Source of the DNA: Streptomyces ochraceiscleroticus
GTDB lineage: Bacteria > Actinomycetota > Actinomycetes > Streptomycetales > Streptomycetaceae
Reading direction: 5' to 3'
Length of the DNA stretch: 64,000 nucleotides
Assembly: GCF_000720485.1 (NCBI RefSeq)
Contig: NZ_JOAX01000005.1
Span: forward strand, 186,001-250,000
Under the pieces are notes generated by a model. It was not told the origin of the DNA. It made no database searches and was given only the letters and a program-made list of their open reading frames with translations. Each line of letters starts with the position of its first letter. The first letter of the stretch is position 1. Of this stretch, positions 1 through 9,966 are shown one piece after another. The translations under genes and the position numbers were made by a program.

Positions 1-970
1 GCGAGGGCCCCCGCCTCCCCGACCGGGGCGGCCGACTCGACCGCCTCCTGTCGTGGATCGAACGGGCCGGCAATGCCGTGCCCCACCCAGTGGCCCTGTT
101 CGCCGCCCTCTTCCTCGCGTTGGGCCTGGTTTCCACCGGCCTCGCACTCGCCGGAGTCGTCGTCGCCATTCCCGGCACGGAGGACACCAAGGCGGTCAAC
201 GGGCTCCTCACCGGGGAGGGAGTGCGCTGGTTCGTTGAGCACCTGGTCCCCAACTTCATGCTCCGGTGCAGCGCAAGGCCCTGCTGGCCACAGCAGCCGT
301 CCTCGCAGGGTACGCGGCGGCGGTGCTGGGGCTGTGGCTGCCGCCCGGGGCACCGCTGCGCGGAGCGGGCGGTGCCCTCGTCCCCTCGCCGTTCCTCACC
401 GGCATCGTCCCGGTCCTGTTCGGCGCCTTCCTCCTCGCCGGTCTCACCTACGGGTTCGCGGCGCGGAAGCTCAGCGGCACCGAGGACGTCACCGCCGCCG
501 TCACGGAGTCGGTGCGGAGCATGGCCGGATACATCGTGATGATGTTCGTCGCCGCGCAGGTCATCGCGCTGTTCACCTGGTCGAACGTCGGCGTGCTCAT
601 CGCGGTGAAGGCAGCGGCGCTGTTCGACGCACTCGGCATGACCGGCTTCGGCGCGATCGTTGTGTTCGTCCTGCTGACCTGCTGCCTCAACTTCTTCATC
701 ATCTCCGGATCCGCCTTGTGGTCGCTGATCGCCCCGGTCTTCATACCCGCCTTCATGCTGCTGGGCATGAGCCCGGCCCTCAGTCAGGCCGCATTCGGCA
801 TCGGCGACTCCACCACCGGCGCCCTCACCCCGATGAACCCGTACCTCTTCCTGGTCCTCGCGCTACTCCAGCAATACGAGCCGGAGGCACGTCTGGGCAC
901 CCTCATCGCCCGGCTGGCGGTCTTCGTCGTACCGTTCCTGGCGGTGTGGCTGGCCGTCCTCGCCCTCTAG
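1..970 (+). pseudogene. AbgT-family (p-aminobenzoyl-glutamate type) transporter, internally deleted and frameshifted; 5' end outside window
   Basis: Two membrane-protein pieces lie in different frames. Codons in the frame of base 3 run through bases 1 to about 260 and read like an AbgT N-terminus (LSWIERAGNAVPHP, then a hydrophobic helix). The frame of base 266 continues to 970 and covers the C-terminal half with several hydrophobic segments, including the STTGALTPMNPY loop. AbgT proteins are about 500 residues; the two pieces total roughly 320, so near base 260 about 190 residues are missing and the frame changes. AbgT transporters move p-aminobenzoyl-glutamate or export sulfonamides. Family assignment is by recognition of conserved stretches. 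The protein should be non-functional. It converges with the esterase gene, overlapping by 4 bases. Confidence 0.75.
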
Positions 971-2607
971 GACGTGGGAACGCCTGCCTGTTCAGCGAGG
1001 CGGTCCGGATTGGTGGTGAGCCAGTCGTAGGTGAAGGAGTTCCAGAAGGAACACTGGTGTCGGGCCGCGTACACCTCGGACTTGAGGGCCCGGCTCTCAC
1101 CACCCGGCAGCAGGGACATGTACTTCGCGCCCCGATACGACGGCCAGGCGGCAAGCCCCGGGGTCGCGGGGTTCCCGTGCTTCACGAACGAGCCCCAGTA
1201 GCGCACCATCTCCCTGGACAGCTGCTGTTGTCCGGGAGAAAGCAGCTTCGAGGTCGCCATGGGCCACAGATATCCGACCTGGCTCGAATGCGGGGCCCCC
1301 GAGTCGAAGCCGGCCGGAGTCTCGCCGAGGACGGGCGGGTGCGGGTCGTCGAACTCGTAGAAGTACGTGTGCGGTTGCCGAGCGGCGAACCGGTCCGTGA
1401 GCTTCTGGTACTGGCAGCCTCCGAGCCCGTAGAAGACGCTGCTGTCGCCCCACAGGGCGCTGATCGCGTACGTCCCGGCGTACGGGCTGCTGTAAGCGCT
1501 GTAGGGATAGTGCGCGAGCACGGCGTCGGCCTGTGCCCCGAACTCCTGCCGGACCGCCCGCTCGTACTGCTCCTTCGTCGCGTGCGCGAACGGCAGTGCC
1601 CAGCGCCGTACTTCGTCACGCGTGCTGCCGATGAGGAGGGGGACGTTCGCGGACCGGCCGGTGCGTACGGCCTCGCTCGGCGGGAGGGGCAGCTCGGGAC
1701 CCCCGGCCACGGGCAGCGGGCCGGTCAGGACGCCGCCGACGAAGTCCCGTCCGGCAGAGAGCAGTTCATCGGCAGGCTTGGCCCGCAGGCAGGACGCGCC
1801 GGCCGACGGATCGGAACAGCCGGCGGCTGCTGCGTACTTCTTCCCCCTGGTGACGGCTTGCGCGGCCGTGTGGCTGGGGCACCCGCCGCTTTCAATGATC
1901 GCGCCGGCGAACAGGCCGCGGGCCGGGGGCGAGGCCAGGAGCGCGCAGACGGAATGGCCGCCGGCCGATTGGCCGGCCATGGTCACGCGGCCCGCGTCCC
2001 CGCCGAAGGCGCCTATGTTGCGCTGTGTCCAGCGGAGCGCCGCCTCCTGGTCGAGCAGGCCGTAGTTGCCGGCACCCCGCTTGCTCAGCCCGGGCAGGTC
2101 GAGATAGCCGAACACGCCCAGCCGGTAGTTGATCGTGACGACCACGACGTCGTTGGCCTCGGCGATCTGTGAGCCGTCGTAGCGGTCGCCCGAACCGCTG
2201 GAGAAGCCGCCGCCGTGGATCCAGAACAGCACCGGCAGCGGACGGTTCGTGCGGTGTGCGGGGGTGTAGACGTTCAGGTACAGGCAGTCCTCGCTCATCC
2301 CAGGGCCGGTGCCATTGCCGGTGGCCGACTGCAGGCAGCGCGAGCCGTGGGCGGTCGCCGGCCGTACGCCCGTCCAGGGGGAGACGGGTGCGGGAGGCTG
2401 CCAGCGTCTGGAGCCGACCGGCGGCGCGGCGTACGGGATGCCGAGGAACTGATTGACCCCCTCCGTCGCGGCTCCCTTGACCAGGCCCTTGTCGGTGGAG
2501 ACCGTCAAGGGGCGAGGAGCGGCGGACGCGGGTACGGCCGATACGACGGTCAGCAGGGTGAGCAGGCTCGCGAGGACAGCAAGTCCTCGTCGGACAATGG
2601 ATCGCAC
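967..2607 (-). CDS. Secreted type-B carboxylesterase
   Basis: The 546-residue product hydrolyses carboxylic esters outside the cell. It starts with a Sec signal peptide: a basic MRSIVRRG stretch, a hydrophobic core and a cleavage region ending ASAAP. Type-B esterase hallmarks follow: FLGIPYAAPP, the EDCLYLNVY signature, the oxyanion hole WIHGGGF, and the nucleophile elbow GQSAGG with the catalytic serine near residue 215. Length is normal for the family. It is transcribed away from the NRPS genes across a 265-bp gap. It could act on the cluster product but is more likely an unrelated flanking gene. A fragment of a close paralogue lies near base 35,400. Substrate unknown. Confidence 0.9.
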   Translation of the reverse strand: MRSIVRRGLAVLASLLTLLTVVSAVPASAAPRPLTVSTDKGLVKGAATEGVNQFLGIPYAAPPVGSRRWQPPAPVSPWTGVRPATAHGSRCLQSATGNGTGPGMSEDCLYLNVYTPAHRTNRPLPVLFWIHGGGFSSGSGDRYDGSQIAEANDVVVVTINYRLGVFGYLDLPGLSKRGAGNYGLLDQEAALRWTQRNIGAFGGDAGRVTMAGQSAGGHSVCALLASPPARGLFAGAIIESGGCPSHTAAQAVTRGKKYAAAAGCSDPSAGASCLRAKPADELLSAGRDFVGGVLTGPLPVAGGPELPLPPSEAVRTGRSANVPLLIGSTRDEVRRWALPFAHATKEQYERAVRQEFGAQADAVLAHYPYSAYSSPYAGTYAISALWGDSSVFYGLGGCQYQKLTDRFAARQPHTYFYEFDDPHPPVLGETPAGFDSGAPHSSQVGYLWPMATSKLLSPGQQQLSREMVRYWGSFVKHGNPATPGLAAWPSYRGAKYMSLLPGGESRALKSEVYAARHQCSFWNSFTYDWLTTNPDRLAEQAGVPTS

Positions 2608-2788
2608 GGAATCTCCCGAGAGGCAGGGACGATGGGGCAGGCCATGCTCGGGTTGTGAGGATCAGGTGGGCAATGCCGCCGTTCCGCTCAACGGACCTGC
2701 GACGTAAGCGAGACGGCGGTTCTTCCGGCCTCTGCGGTGCGTCGGGCTTCGGCGCAGAAAACGTCGGCATGCAGCGAAACTCGCGTTC

Positions 2789-2798
2789 CCTGTACAGG
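2789..2798. promoter_or_regulatory. Perfect palindrome in the esterase/NRPS divergent promoter region
   Basis: CCTGTACAGG is a perfect 10-bp palindrome in the 265-bp gap (2608-2872) between the divergently read esterase and first NRPS gene, about 75 bp upstream of the NRPS start. It is a candidate repressor site; no regulator can be assigned. The rest of this gap holds no gene that I can support. Confidence 0.3.
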
Positions 2799-2872
2799 CG
2801 TTGAAGGGTTGGGGTACAAGTAAACAAACTCCCGACTTGAATGAGGTCAGGCTGGTGGAAGCGCAGCGGGGC

Positions 2873-5800
2873 ATGGCGTCAGGGACAGGACCCGTAACGG
2901 AACGGGAGCTCGCGGAGGCTCTGGGGCGGCGGTTGGCCGAGGCGCGATGCGGCGGGATCTGCTTGGTTCAGCAGTCTCTCGGCGAGGGGCCGACGGTGTT
3001 CGTCGAGTGCGCCCAGGGGGCGGCGGATGTCCCCCCTGTCTCTGTGGCCGGCATGCTGCGCACCGCACTGACCGAAGAGTTCCGGACACCCCCTGAAGAG
3101 ATCGTCTGTGTGCGGCTGTCGAGCTTGCCGCGCTCGCCGGAGGGCGAGCCGGTGGCTCACGACGCTCTCCAGCTGTACCGACGCGGAGCGTTGGACGTCC
3201 TGCACGTGGAACGCCGCACGGAAGATGTGGTGGCCCCGGAGGACGAGCCGGCGGGGGGCCTCTTCGGCTCCTCCACGTTGTTCGAGTCCGCCGTTCTCTT
3301 CGAAGAGGGAGGACAGGCGGAGCAGGCTGTCGGACTCGGCAACGGAGGGGACGGCGAGCCGCTTTCCATGGAGCTGATGCGTCAGGACATCGCGGAGCTC
3401 CTGGACGAGCCACTCGACAGGATCCCTGATAACGCCGACCTCACCGCACTCGGGCTCGACTCCATCATGATCATGACATTGGTCAACCGGTGGCAGGCGG
3501 ACGGTGCGGGTGTCACGTTCGGCGAACTGTTCGCGCGTCCGGTTCTGAAGGACTGGTGGGCCGCGGTGGCCTCAGCGCGAGAAGCTGGGCAGGCCGGCGC
3601 GGAGCAGGGCCTGACGGCGGAGGAGGTATCCGCCCCGAGTGGGACGGAGCCGTTCGATCTGGCCCTGATGCAGCATGCGTACTGGATCGGCCGCGGCGAC
3701 GAGCAGGTACTGGGTGGCGTCGCCGCACACTTCTACAACGAGTTCACCGGACGCGACGTGCGGCCCGACCGGCTGGAACAGGCTGTCCGTGCCCTCACAC
3801 AGCGCCATGCGATGCTGCGGGCGCACTTCACCGACGACGGCCGGCAGTGGATCGCCGAGCAGAGTGCTTGGCCCGGCCTGACAGTCCATGACCTGCGGGA
3901 ACATGGCATGGACGAGGCCGAGGAACGATTGGCGCGGTTGCGCGCTGAGCTTTCGGGCCGACGCCTGGCGGTGGAACGCGGCGAGGTCTTCGACGTCCAG
4001 CTCTCACTGCTCCCGGACGGCGGTACCCGGGTGCACGTCAATGTCGACATGCTCGTGGCGGACGCGCTGAGCTTCCGCATCGTCCTGGCCGATCTTGCCT
4101 CGCTCTACGACGCACCGCACGCATCGCTGCCGCCCATCGACTACAGCTACCCGCAATACCTGGCCCACCGCACGCGCCGCCGCGAGCGCGGCCGCCAGGC
4201 CGACAGGGCGTACTGGCAGGAGCGCCTGCCGGAGCTGCCCGGCGGCCCGGAACTCCCGCTGGCAGTGGACCCGGAGCGCCTCACACGGCGGTCACCGAGC
4301 CGTCGTCACCACTGGCTCAGCGGCCCCGAGCGGGATCGGCTCGCGGGCCGCGCCAGGTCGCACGGCGTGACGCTTTCCACGGTGTTCGCCACCGCCTTCG
4401 CCGAAGTGCTGGCGGCGTGGAGCTCCCGCAAGCACTTCGTACTCAACCTGCCGCTGTTCGACAGGGAAGCGGTGCACCCGGATGTCTTCCGGCTCAGTGG
4501 GGACTTCACCAACCTCCTGCTGCTCGAAGTCGACCTCAGCGAGGCGGGCACCTTCCTGGACCGGGCGCGGCAGCTGCAGGGTCGGCTGCAGGCCGACATG
4601 GCGCACACCGAATATTCCGGCGTCGACGTACTGCGCGACCTGTCCCGGGCCAACAACGGCGATCCGGTGTATGCGCCAGTGGTGTTCACCAGTGGGCTCA
4701 GCTTGGGGGAGCTGTTCAGCGAGGAGGTGCGCCGATGTTTCGGTGCACCTTCCTGGATGATCTCGCAAGGACCGCAAGTATGGCTGGATCACCAGGTCAC
4801 CGAGCATGACGGTGGTCTGCTGCTCAACTGGGACGCCGAACAGGAGTTGTTCGGCGAAGGTGTCCTGGACGCCATGTTCGGCGCCTACCGCCGGATCATC
4901 GAGTGGCTCGGCGGCCCCGGTGACGACTGGGACCGGCAGCTGCCCGACCTGCTGCCGGACGATCAGCGTGCCGTGCGCGCCGTCTGCAACGACACGCGCG
5001 CCCCGGGCAGTGGCTCGCTCCTGCACGAGGAGTTCTTCCACCAGGCCGCCGTGGCGCCCGGCCGCCCGGCGCTGCTGTGGGGAGACGACGAGCAGCAGAC
5101 CTACGACGAACTGGCCGAGCGGGCGCTGCGGGTCGCGGGAGCACTGCGGGCGCGCGGTGTCGTACCAGGAGACACCGTGGCCGTCACCCTGCCCAAGGGG
5201 CCAGGACAGGTCGCCGCCGTCCTGGGCGTACTGGCCGCCGGTGCCGCGTACGTGCCGATCGGGACCGACCAGCCGTCGTCCCGCAGAGCGAAAATCTACC
5301 GACGGGCCGGCGTCCGGACCGTCCTGACCGACAAGGACGAGCGCGGGGCCCCGACGTGGCCCGAGGGCCTTGCGCCACTCCTGCTCGACGAGGCACTGCG
5401 GGCCGGTCCGCTCGCGGAGCCGGTGACGGTCGACACGGACGCGGTGGCCTACATCATCTTCACGTCCGGTTCGACGGGCGAGCCCAAGGGGGTGATGGTC
5501 AGTCACGCGGCGGCGGTCAACACCTTGGAGGATCTCAACGCTCGGTTCGAGGTCGGTCCCAAGGACCGGGTGCTGGCGGTGTCGGCGCTGGACTTCGACC
5601 TGTCGGTGTACGACATCTTCGGGCTGCTGTCGGCCGGCGGCGCCCTCGTGCTCGTCTCGGAGGACGAGCGACGCGATGCCCTGAGCTGGGTAGGTCTCGT
5701 GCGGCACAAGGGGGTGACGGTGTGGCAGTCCGTACCGGCGCTGCTGGACATGCTCCTCATCACGGCGGAGGAGAGCGGACAGCGCTTGCCGCTACGCGTC

Positions 5801-6091
5801 GCCCTGCTCGGCGGTGACTGGGTCACGGTGGACCTCTGGGGCCGCTTGCGGACGTGGGCGCCCGGCAGTCGGCTCGCCGGCCTCGGCGGCACCACCGAAG
5901 CCGCCATCCACTCCACGGTGTGCGAGGTGACCGGCATCCCAGAGCACTGGCGCTCCGTGCCGTACGGGACCCCGCTCGCCAACGTCGTCTGCCGTGTGGT
6001 GGATGAGCTGGGGCGGGATTGTCCTGACTGGGTGCCGGGTGAGTTGTGGATCGGTGGTGCGGGGGTCGCGCTGGGGTATTGCGGTGATGCG
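2873..6091 (+). CDS. NRPS loading plus first elongation module, part 1: AMP-ligase C-lobe remnant - aryl carrier - Cy - A (truncated)
   Basis: This is the first in-frame part of a thiazoline NRPS; its frame stays open to 6298, but homology stops at 6091. Residues 1-112 resemble the C-terminal lobe of a fatty-acyl-AMP ligase (SLPRSPEGE, then LYRRGALDVLH). Residues 166-233 are an aryl carrier with phosphopantetheine site GLDS (Ser197). A heterocyclization domain follows with the diagnostic DxxxxDxxS as DMLVADALS from Asp392, so it condenses and cyclizes Cys, Ser or Thr. The adenylation domain has IIFTSGSTGEPKG, DFDLSVYDIFG and GELWIGGAGVALGY (A6), then the frame breaks before A7/A8. Start: ATG 2873; GTG 2854 is an alternative with GAGG upstream. 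Either the gene is broken or the assembly lost sequence here. Confidence 0.85.
5993..6091 (+). repeat. 99-bp exact direct repeat, copy 1 (A6 motif of module 1 adenylation domain)
   Basis: Identical base for base to 8853-8951; the flanking bases differ at both ends. It encodes RVVDELGRDCPDW through GVALGYCGDA. In both copies its right end is exactly where the adenylation domain loses A7-A8 and the frame changes. Eleven of its 32 complete codons end in A or T, unusual for this DNA. Confidence 0.95.
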
Positions 6092-8951
6092 GCAACTGGC
6101 CGCGGCCGTGCAGCCCGCACGGCGCGCACCGGACCCGGACGAGCTGCGCGACCGGCTCGCCGGGCACCTCCCCTCGTACATGATCCCGGAGCGGATCCTG
6201 GTACTCGAAGAGCTGCCGCTGAACGCCAACGCGAAGATCGACCGCAGGCGGATATCGGCCCTGCTGGACGCCTCGCGCACCGGCGGCACGCCGGGTGAAG
6301 CACCGCGGGCCGGAGCCGAGCAGCAGGTGGCCGAGGTCTGGAAGGAGTTGCTGGGCGTCGACCGGGTCACGCGTGACGACGGCTTCTTCGCCCTGGGCGG
6401 TGACAGCCTGCTCGCCACCAGGGCAGCGGGGCGGCTGCGCGCCGCGGGCCTGTCCGGGGTGGAGCTCCGGACCCTGCTCTCCCGTCCGGTGCTGAAGGAC
6501 TTCGCAGCCTCCCTGAGCACGAACACGGCAGCGGAAGCCCCGGCCGCCACGATAGTCGAGGACCTCGAGGGCCGTTACGAGCCGTTCCCGCTGACCGACG
6601 TGCAGCGGGCGTACTGGTTCGGCAGGACGGAGGACTTCGCCCTCGGCGGAGTGGCGTCCCACTGGTACTGGGAGTTCGAGGACGACGACCTCGACGTGCG
6701 CCGGCTGGAGGATGCCTGGAACCGCGTGGTGGCACGGCACGAGATGCTGCGGGCGGTGTTCGGCGAGGACGGAACACAGCGCATCCTGCCCGCCGTGCCC
6801 GAGTACCGCATCGATGTCACCGACGTGTCCGCGGAGGAGCGGGAGGCCGCCCTCACGAGGATGCGCGACAGCCTCTCCCACCAGGTGCTCGACTCGACGC
6901 GCTGGCCGCTCTTCGACATCCGGGCGGTCCGGATGGCAGGCGGGCCGACCCGCATCGCGTTCAGTCTCGACCTGCTCGTGCTGGACGCGCTGAGCATCAT
7001 GATCGTCTTCTCCGAGCTGGGCACCCTCTACCGAGACCCGGGCGCCGAGCCGGCGCCGCTGACCCTGTCGTTCCGGGACTACCTGCTGAACGTCCGGCCG
7101 GACCCGGAGCGCCGCGAGGCCGACCGGCTCTACTGGCGCGAGCGCGCCGCCCAACTGCCGCCCGCGCCCGAGCTTCCGTTGCGGACCGACCCCGAGCTGG
7201 TCAAAGCGCCGCGCTTCACACGGCGCGAGGCCGTCGTCCCCCCGGAGCAGTGGGAGAAGATCCGCGGCAAGGCGCGCGCCCACGGCCTGACGCCGGCGGC
7301 CCTGTTGGCCACCTGCTACGCCGAGGTGCTGGGCCGGTGGTCCAGCCGGGCGGACGTGACCTTGAACCTCACCCTCTTCGACCGGCAGGAGGTGCACCCG
7401 GAGATCCGGTCCGTCGTCGGCGACTTCACCTCACTGCTGTTGGCCGGGTACCGGCCGCGCCCCGGCGAGTCGCTCCTGGAGCGCGCCCGCAGGTTCCAGG
7501 ACGGCCTGTGGCAGGACCTCGACCACGGTACGGTCTCGGCGATCGAGGTGCTGCGGGACATGGCGCGGTCGGACGACCGTGCCACGGGGGCGATGCCGGT
7601 GGTGTTCACCAGTGCGCTCGGCGTGGGCGCGGAGCCGGCGGCGCCGCCGTTCGCGGAGCAGGTCTGGGGCCTTTCCCAGACGCCGCAGGTGTGGTTGGAC
7701 TACCAGGTCATGGACTTCGCGGGCGGTATCCGGTTCAACTGGGACGCCGTGGAGGAACTGTTCGCGGAGGGCGTGCTGGACGCGATGTTCGACGCCCACC
7801 GTGAGCTGGTGCTCTCTCTCGCCGATGCGGACTGGACCCGGCCGCTGCCGGACGCGCTGCCCGCCGCCCAGCGCAGCGTCCGGGCGCAGGCCAACGCGAC
7901 CGCCGCCGAGGTGCGGCGGGCGCCGCTGCACCAGGCTTTCTTCGCACGCGCCGAGTCCGCTCCCGAGGCACCGGCGGTGATCTGCGGTGACGGCACGACC
8001 TGGTCCTACGGTCGGCTCGCGGAGCGGGCGCTGCGGGTGGCAGGCCATCTGACCGCGACCGGTGTCCGGCCGGGCGACGCGGTGGCGATCCGCCTGCCGA
8101 AGGGCCCCGGCCAGATCGCGGCTGTCATAGGGGTTCTCGCGGCCGGTGCCGTGTACGTCCCGATCGGAGTCGACCAGCCGGAGCGCCGCGCGGAGCGCAT
8201 CCTCGCCCGGGCGGACGTCTCGGTCGTGCTCACCGAGGCGTCGCTGGACGAGGCGTGGGGTGCGGAGCCGTTGGCGGAGCCGGTGGCGGTGGACGCGGAG
8301 GGGCTGGCGTACATCATCTTCACGTCGGGTTCGACGGGGGAGCCGAAGGGGGTGATGGTCAGTCATGCGGCGGCGGTGAACACGCTGGACGATGTGAACG
8401 CGCGGTTCGCGGTGGGCCCGGAGGACCGGGTGCTGGCGGTGTCGGCACTGGACTTCGACCTGTCGGTGTACGACATCTTCGGGCTGCTGTCCGCCGGCGG
8501 CTCCCTCGTCCTCATCGAGGAGGGCGAACGCAGGGAGGCCCGGCGCTGGGCGGAACTGGTACGACGCTGGGACGTCACGGTCTGGAACACCGTGCCCGCG
8601 CTGCTGGACATGCTGCTCGTCGCGGCGGACGACGGCCCGCCGCTGACCTCCCTGGACGTGGCGCTGGTCTCCGGTGACTGGGTCGGCCTCGACCTGCGCG
8701 GCCGGCTCGCGCGGGAGGCTCCCGGCTGCCGCCTCGTCGCGCTCGGCGGAGCCACGGAAGCCGCGGTGTGGTCGAACTTCTTCGAGGTCGGCCGGGTCGA
8801 CCCCGGCTGGTCCGCCGTTCCGTACGGCAGGCCCCTCACCAACCAGCGCTTTCGTGTGGTGGATGAGCTGGGGCGGGATTGTCCTGACTGGGTGCCGGGT
8901 GAGTTGTGGATCGGTGGTGCGGGGGTCGCGCTGGGGTATTGCGGTGATGCG
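6090..8951 (+). CDS. NRPS part 2: end of A1 - PCP1 - Cy2 - A2 (truncated)
   Basis: This is the middle part of the first NRPS, one frame away from part 1; the open frame runs to 9023. It begins at the A9-A10 end of the module-1 adenylation domain (HLPSYMIPERI, NANAKIDRR). PCP1 follows with ALGGDSLLATR, serine codon at 6405. The second heterocyclization domain starts with PLTDVQRAYWFGR and carries DLLVLDALS from base 6969. The second adenylation domain has IIFTSGSTGEPKG and DFDLSVYDIFG, then VTVWNTVPAL, LVSGDW and GGATEAAVWS, a cysteine-like pocket, and again stops right after A6. It must be joined to its neighbours to work; it has no start of its own. Nothing fixes whether the true gene is one protein or several, but the domain order suits one two-module synthetase. 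Confidence 0.85.
8853..8951 (+). repeat. 99-bp exact direct repeat, copy 2 (A6 motif of module 2 adenylation domain)
   Basis: Exact copy of 5993-6091, lying 2,860 bases downstream at the same position within the second module. The frame changes again immediately after it, and A7-A8 are missing. The surrounding core motifs of the two adenylation domains (about 5450-5640 and 8310-8500) are also very similar but not identical. Confidence 0.95.
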
Positions 8952-9406
8952 CGGCACCTGCCGGCGGGCCGGCCCCGGACGCATGGCGTACCTGGCTCGC
9001 GGACCGGCTGCCGGGCTACATGATCCCCGAGCTGCTGGTCGAGGCGGCGGCGCTCCCCCTGACTGCGAACGGCAAGGTCGACCGTGCCGAGGTCGTCCGG
9101 CAGCTGCGCGGTGCGCGCCCGCAGGAGCAGACCCTCGAAGCCCCGCGGGGAGAGACGGAGCCGGCCCTCGCGGCGGAGTGGCGGGAGCTGCTGGGCGTCG
9201 ACCGGCTGGGCCGGGATCAGAGCTTCTTCGTCCTCGGCGGGGACAGCCTGCTCGCGACCCGGCTCGTCGAGTCCGTCCGCAAGTCCTCCGGCGTGGTGGT
9301 GACGTTGCGCGAGTTCCTCGCGGCGCCGACCGTGCGGCAGCTCGCCGAGCTGATCGAATCGCGACGCCCGTCGGCATCGGAGCCGATGGACGAGGGCAGC
9401 ATCTGA
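8951..9406 (+). CDS. NRPS part 3: end of A2 - PCP2
   Basis: The last part of the first NRPS returns to the frame of part 1. From base 8951 the codons read AAPAGG, then WLADRLPGYMIPE (A9) and TANGKVDRA (A10), then a peptidyl carrier domain with VLGGDSLLATR, serine codon at 9245. The stop is at 9404-9406. Read alone, this would be a meaningless 128-residue protein from ATG 9020, which is how an automatic caller may show it. It ends in a short acidic tail (SEPMDEGSI) that could meet the TubC-type docking domain at the start of the second NRPS; that contact is inferred only from the pairing of the proteins. Confidence 0.8.
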   Translation, partial: AAPAGGPAPDAWRTWLADRLPGYMIPELLVEAAALPLTANGKVDRAEVVRQLRGARPQEQTLEAPRGETEPALAAEWRELLGVDRLGRDQSFFVLGGDSLLATRLVESVRKSSGVVVTLREFLAAPTVRQLAELIESRRPSASEPMDEGSI

Positions 9407-9429
9407 CGCGGCGGGGTAGAGTATGTGTA

Positions 9430-9439
9430 CGTGTACACG
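9430..9439. promoter_or_regulatory. Palindrome upstream of SnoaL-like gene
   Basis: CGTGTACACG, a perfect 10-bp palindrome inside a longer alternating GTGTAC stretch, 27 bp before the ATG at 9466. It suggests the SnoaL-like gene can be controlled separately from the NRPS gene that ends 60 bp upstream. No regulator can be assigned. Confidence 0.35.
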
Positions 9440-9465
9440 AACGTCGGGTGTATGAGGAGACGCGC

Positions 9466-9897
9466 ATGAGTGCGGAGCAGAACAGGTCGCTCTACAGGAA
9501 ATGGATCGACGAGCTCTGGCACGCCGATCCGGAGAAGATGGACGATCTCGCGGAGCAGCTCGCGGCCCCGGATTTCGTCGCCCACTGGCCGGGCGAGGAC
9601 GTGTCCGGCCCTGCCCAGCTGGCCGAAATGGTCCGCCGTGGGGTCTCGCTCTTTTCCGACGTCCGCGTCGACGTCGTCGTCGGCCCGCTCGTGGAAAATG
9701 ACCTGGTGTCCGGCAGGTGGATTTTCCGGGGAAAGTACAACGGTGAACTTCCTGGCTCGCCGGCCGCCGTGGGAACCGAGGTTTCCTTCGCGGGCATGGA
9801 TATCTTCCGCTGCCGTGATGGAAAGTTCACCGAGTATTGGGTGAGTTCCGACGGGCTCCAGTTCATGGAGCAGCTCGGATTCACGCCGAAACCCTGA
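9466..9897 (+). CDS. SnoaL-like polyketide-cyclase/NTF2-fold protein
   Basis: A 143-residue single-domain protein of the SnoaL-like (NTF2) superfamily: helical start (YRKWIDEL), a PDFVAHWPGEDVSGP segment, a central WIFRGKYNGE strand and the typical ending DIFRCRDGKFTEYWVSSDG. Such proteins are small acid-base catalysts or binding proteins, acting as cyclases, hydratases or isomerases. It starts at ATG 9466, preceded by GAGGAGA at a normal distance. It lies between the NRPS and the exporter on the NRPS strand and is followed by a strong hairpin terminator. A role in shaping or isomerizing the product is possible but unproven. Confidence 0.8.
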   Translation: MSAEQNRSLYRKWIDELWHADPEKMDDLAEQLAAPDFVAHWPGEDVSGPAQLAEMVRRGVSLFSDVRVDVVVGPLVENDLVSGRWIFRGKYNGELPGSPAAVGTEVSFAGMDIFRCRDGKFTEYWVSSDGLQFMEQLGFTPKP

Positions 9898-9913
9898 CGG
9901 TTCGGCGGCACGT

Positions 9914-9954
9914 ACGAGAGGGGCCTCGGGTTCGCGAACCGAGGCCCCTCTCGT
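9914..9954. terminator. Bidirectional hairpin terminator between SnoaL-like gene and MFS exporter
   Basis: A 16-bp perfect stem: left arm ACGAGAGGGGCCTCGG at 9914-9929, right arm its exact reverse complement at 9939-9954, with a 9-base loop. It sits between converging genes 17 bp after the SnoaL-like stop and 13 bp from the exporter stop, so it can end both transcripts. Confidence 0.85.
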
Positions 9955-9966
9955 CATGGGGGCGAG

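Noticed and set aside
3..970. Intact AbgT gene with a programmed frameshift
   Set aside because: About 190 residues are missing at the frame change, so it is a deletion rather than slippage.
8674..9465. Long N-terminal extension in frame with the SnoaL-like protein
   Set aside because: It overlaps real NRPS coding sequence in another frame; the homology and ribosome site start at ATG 9466.
9905..9960. Small RNA or attenuator
   Set aside because: The perfect hairpin between two converging stop codons is fully explained as a bidirectional terminator.
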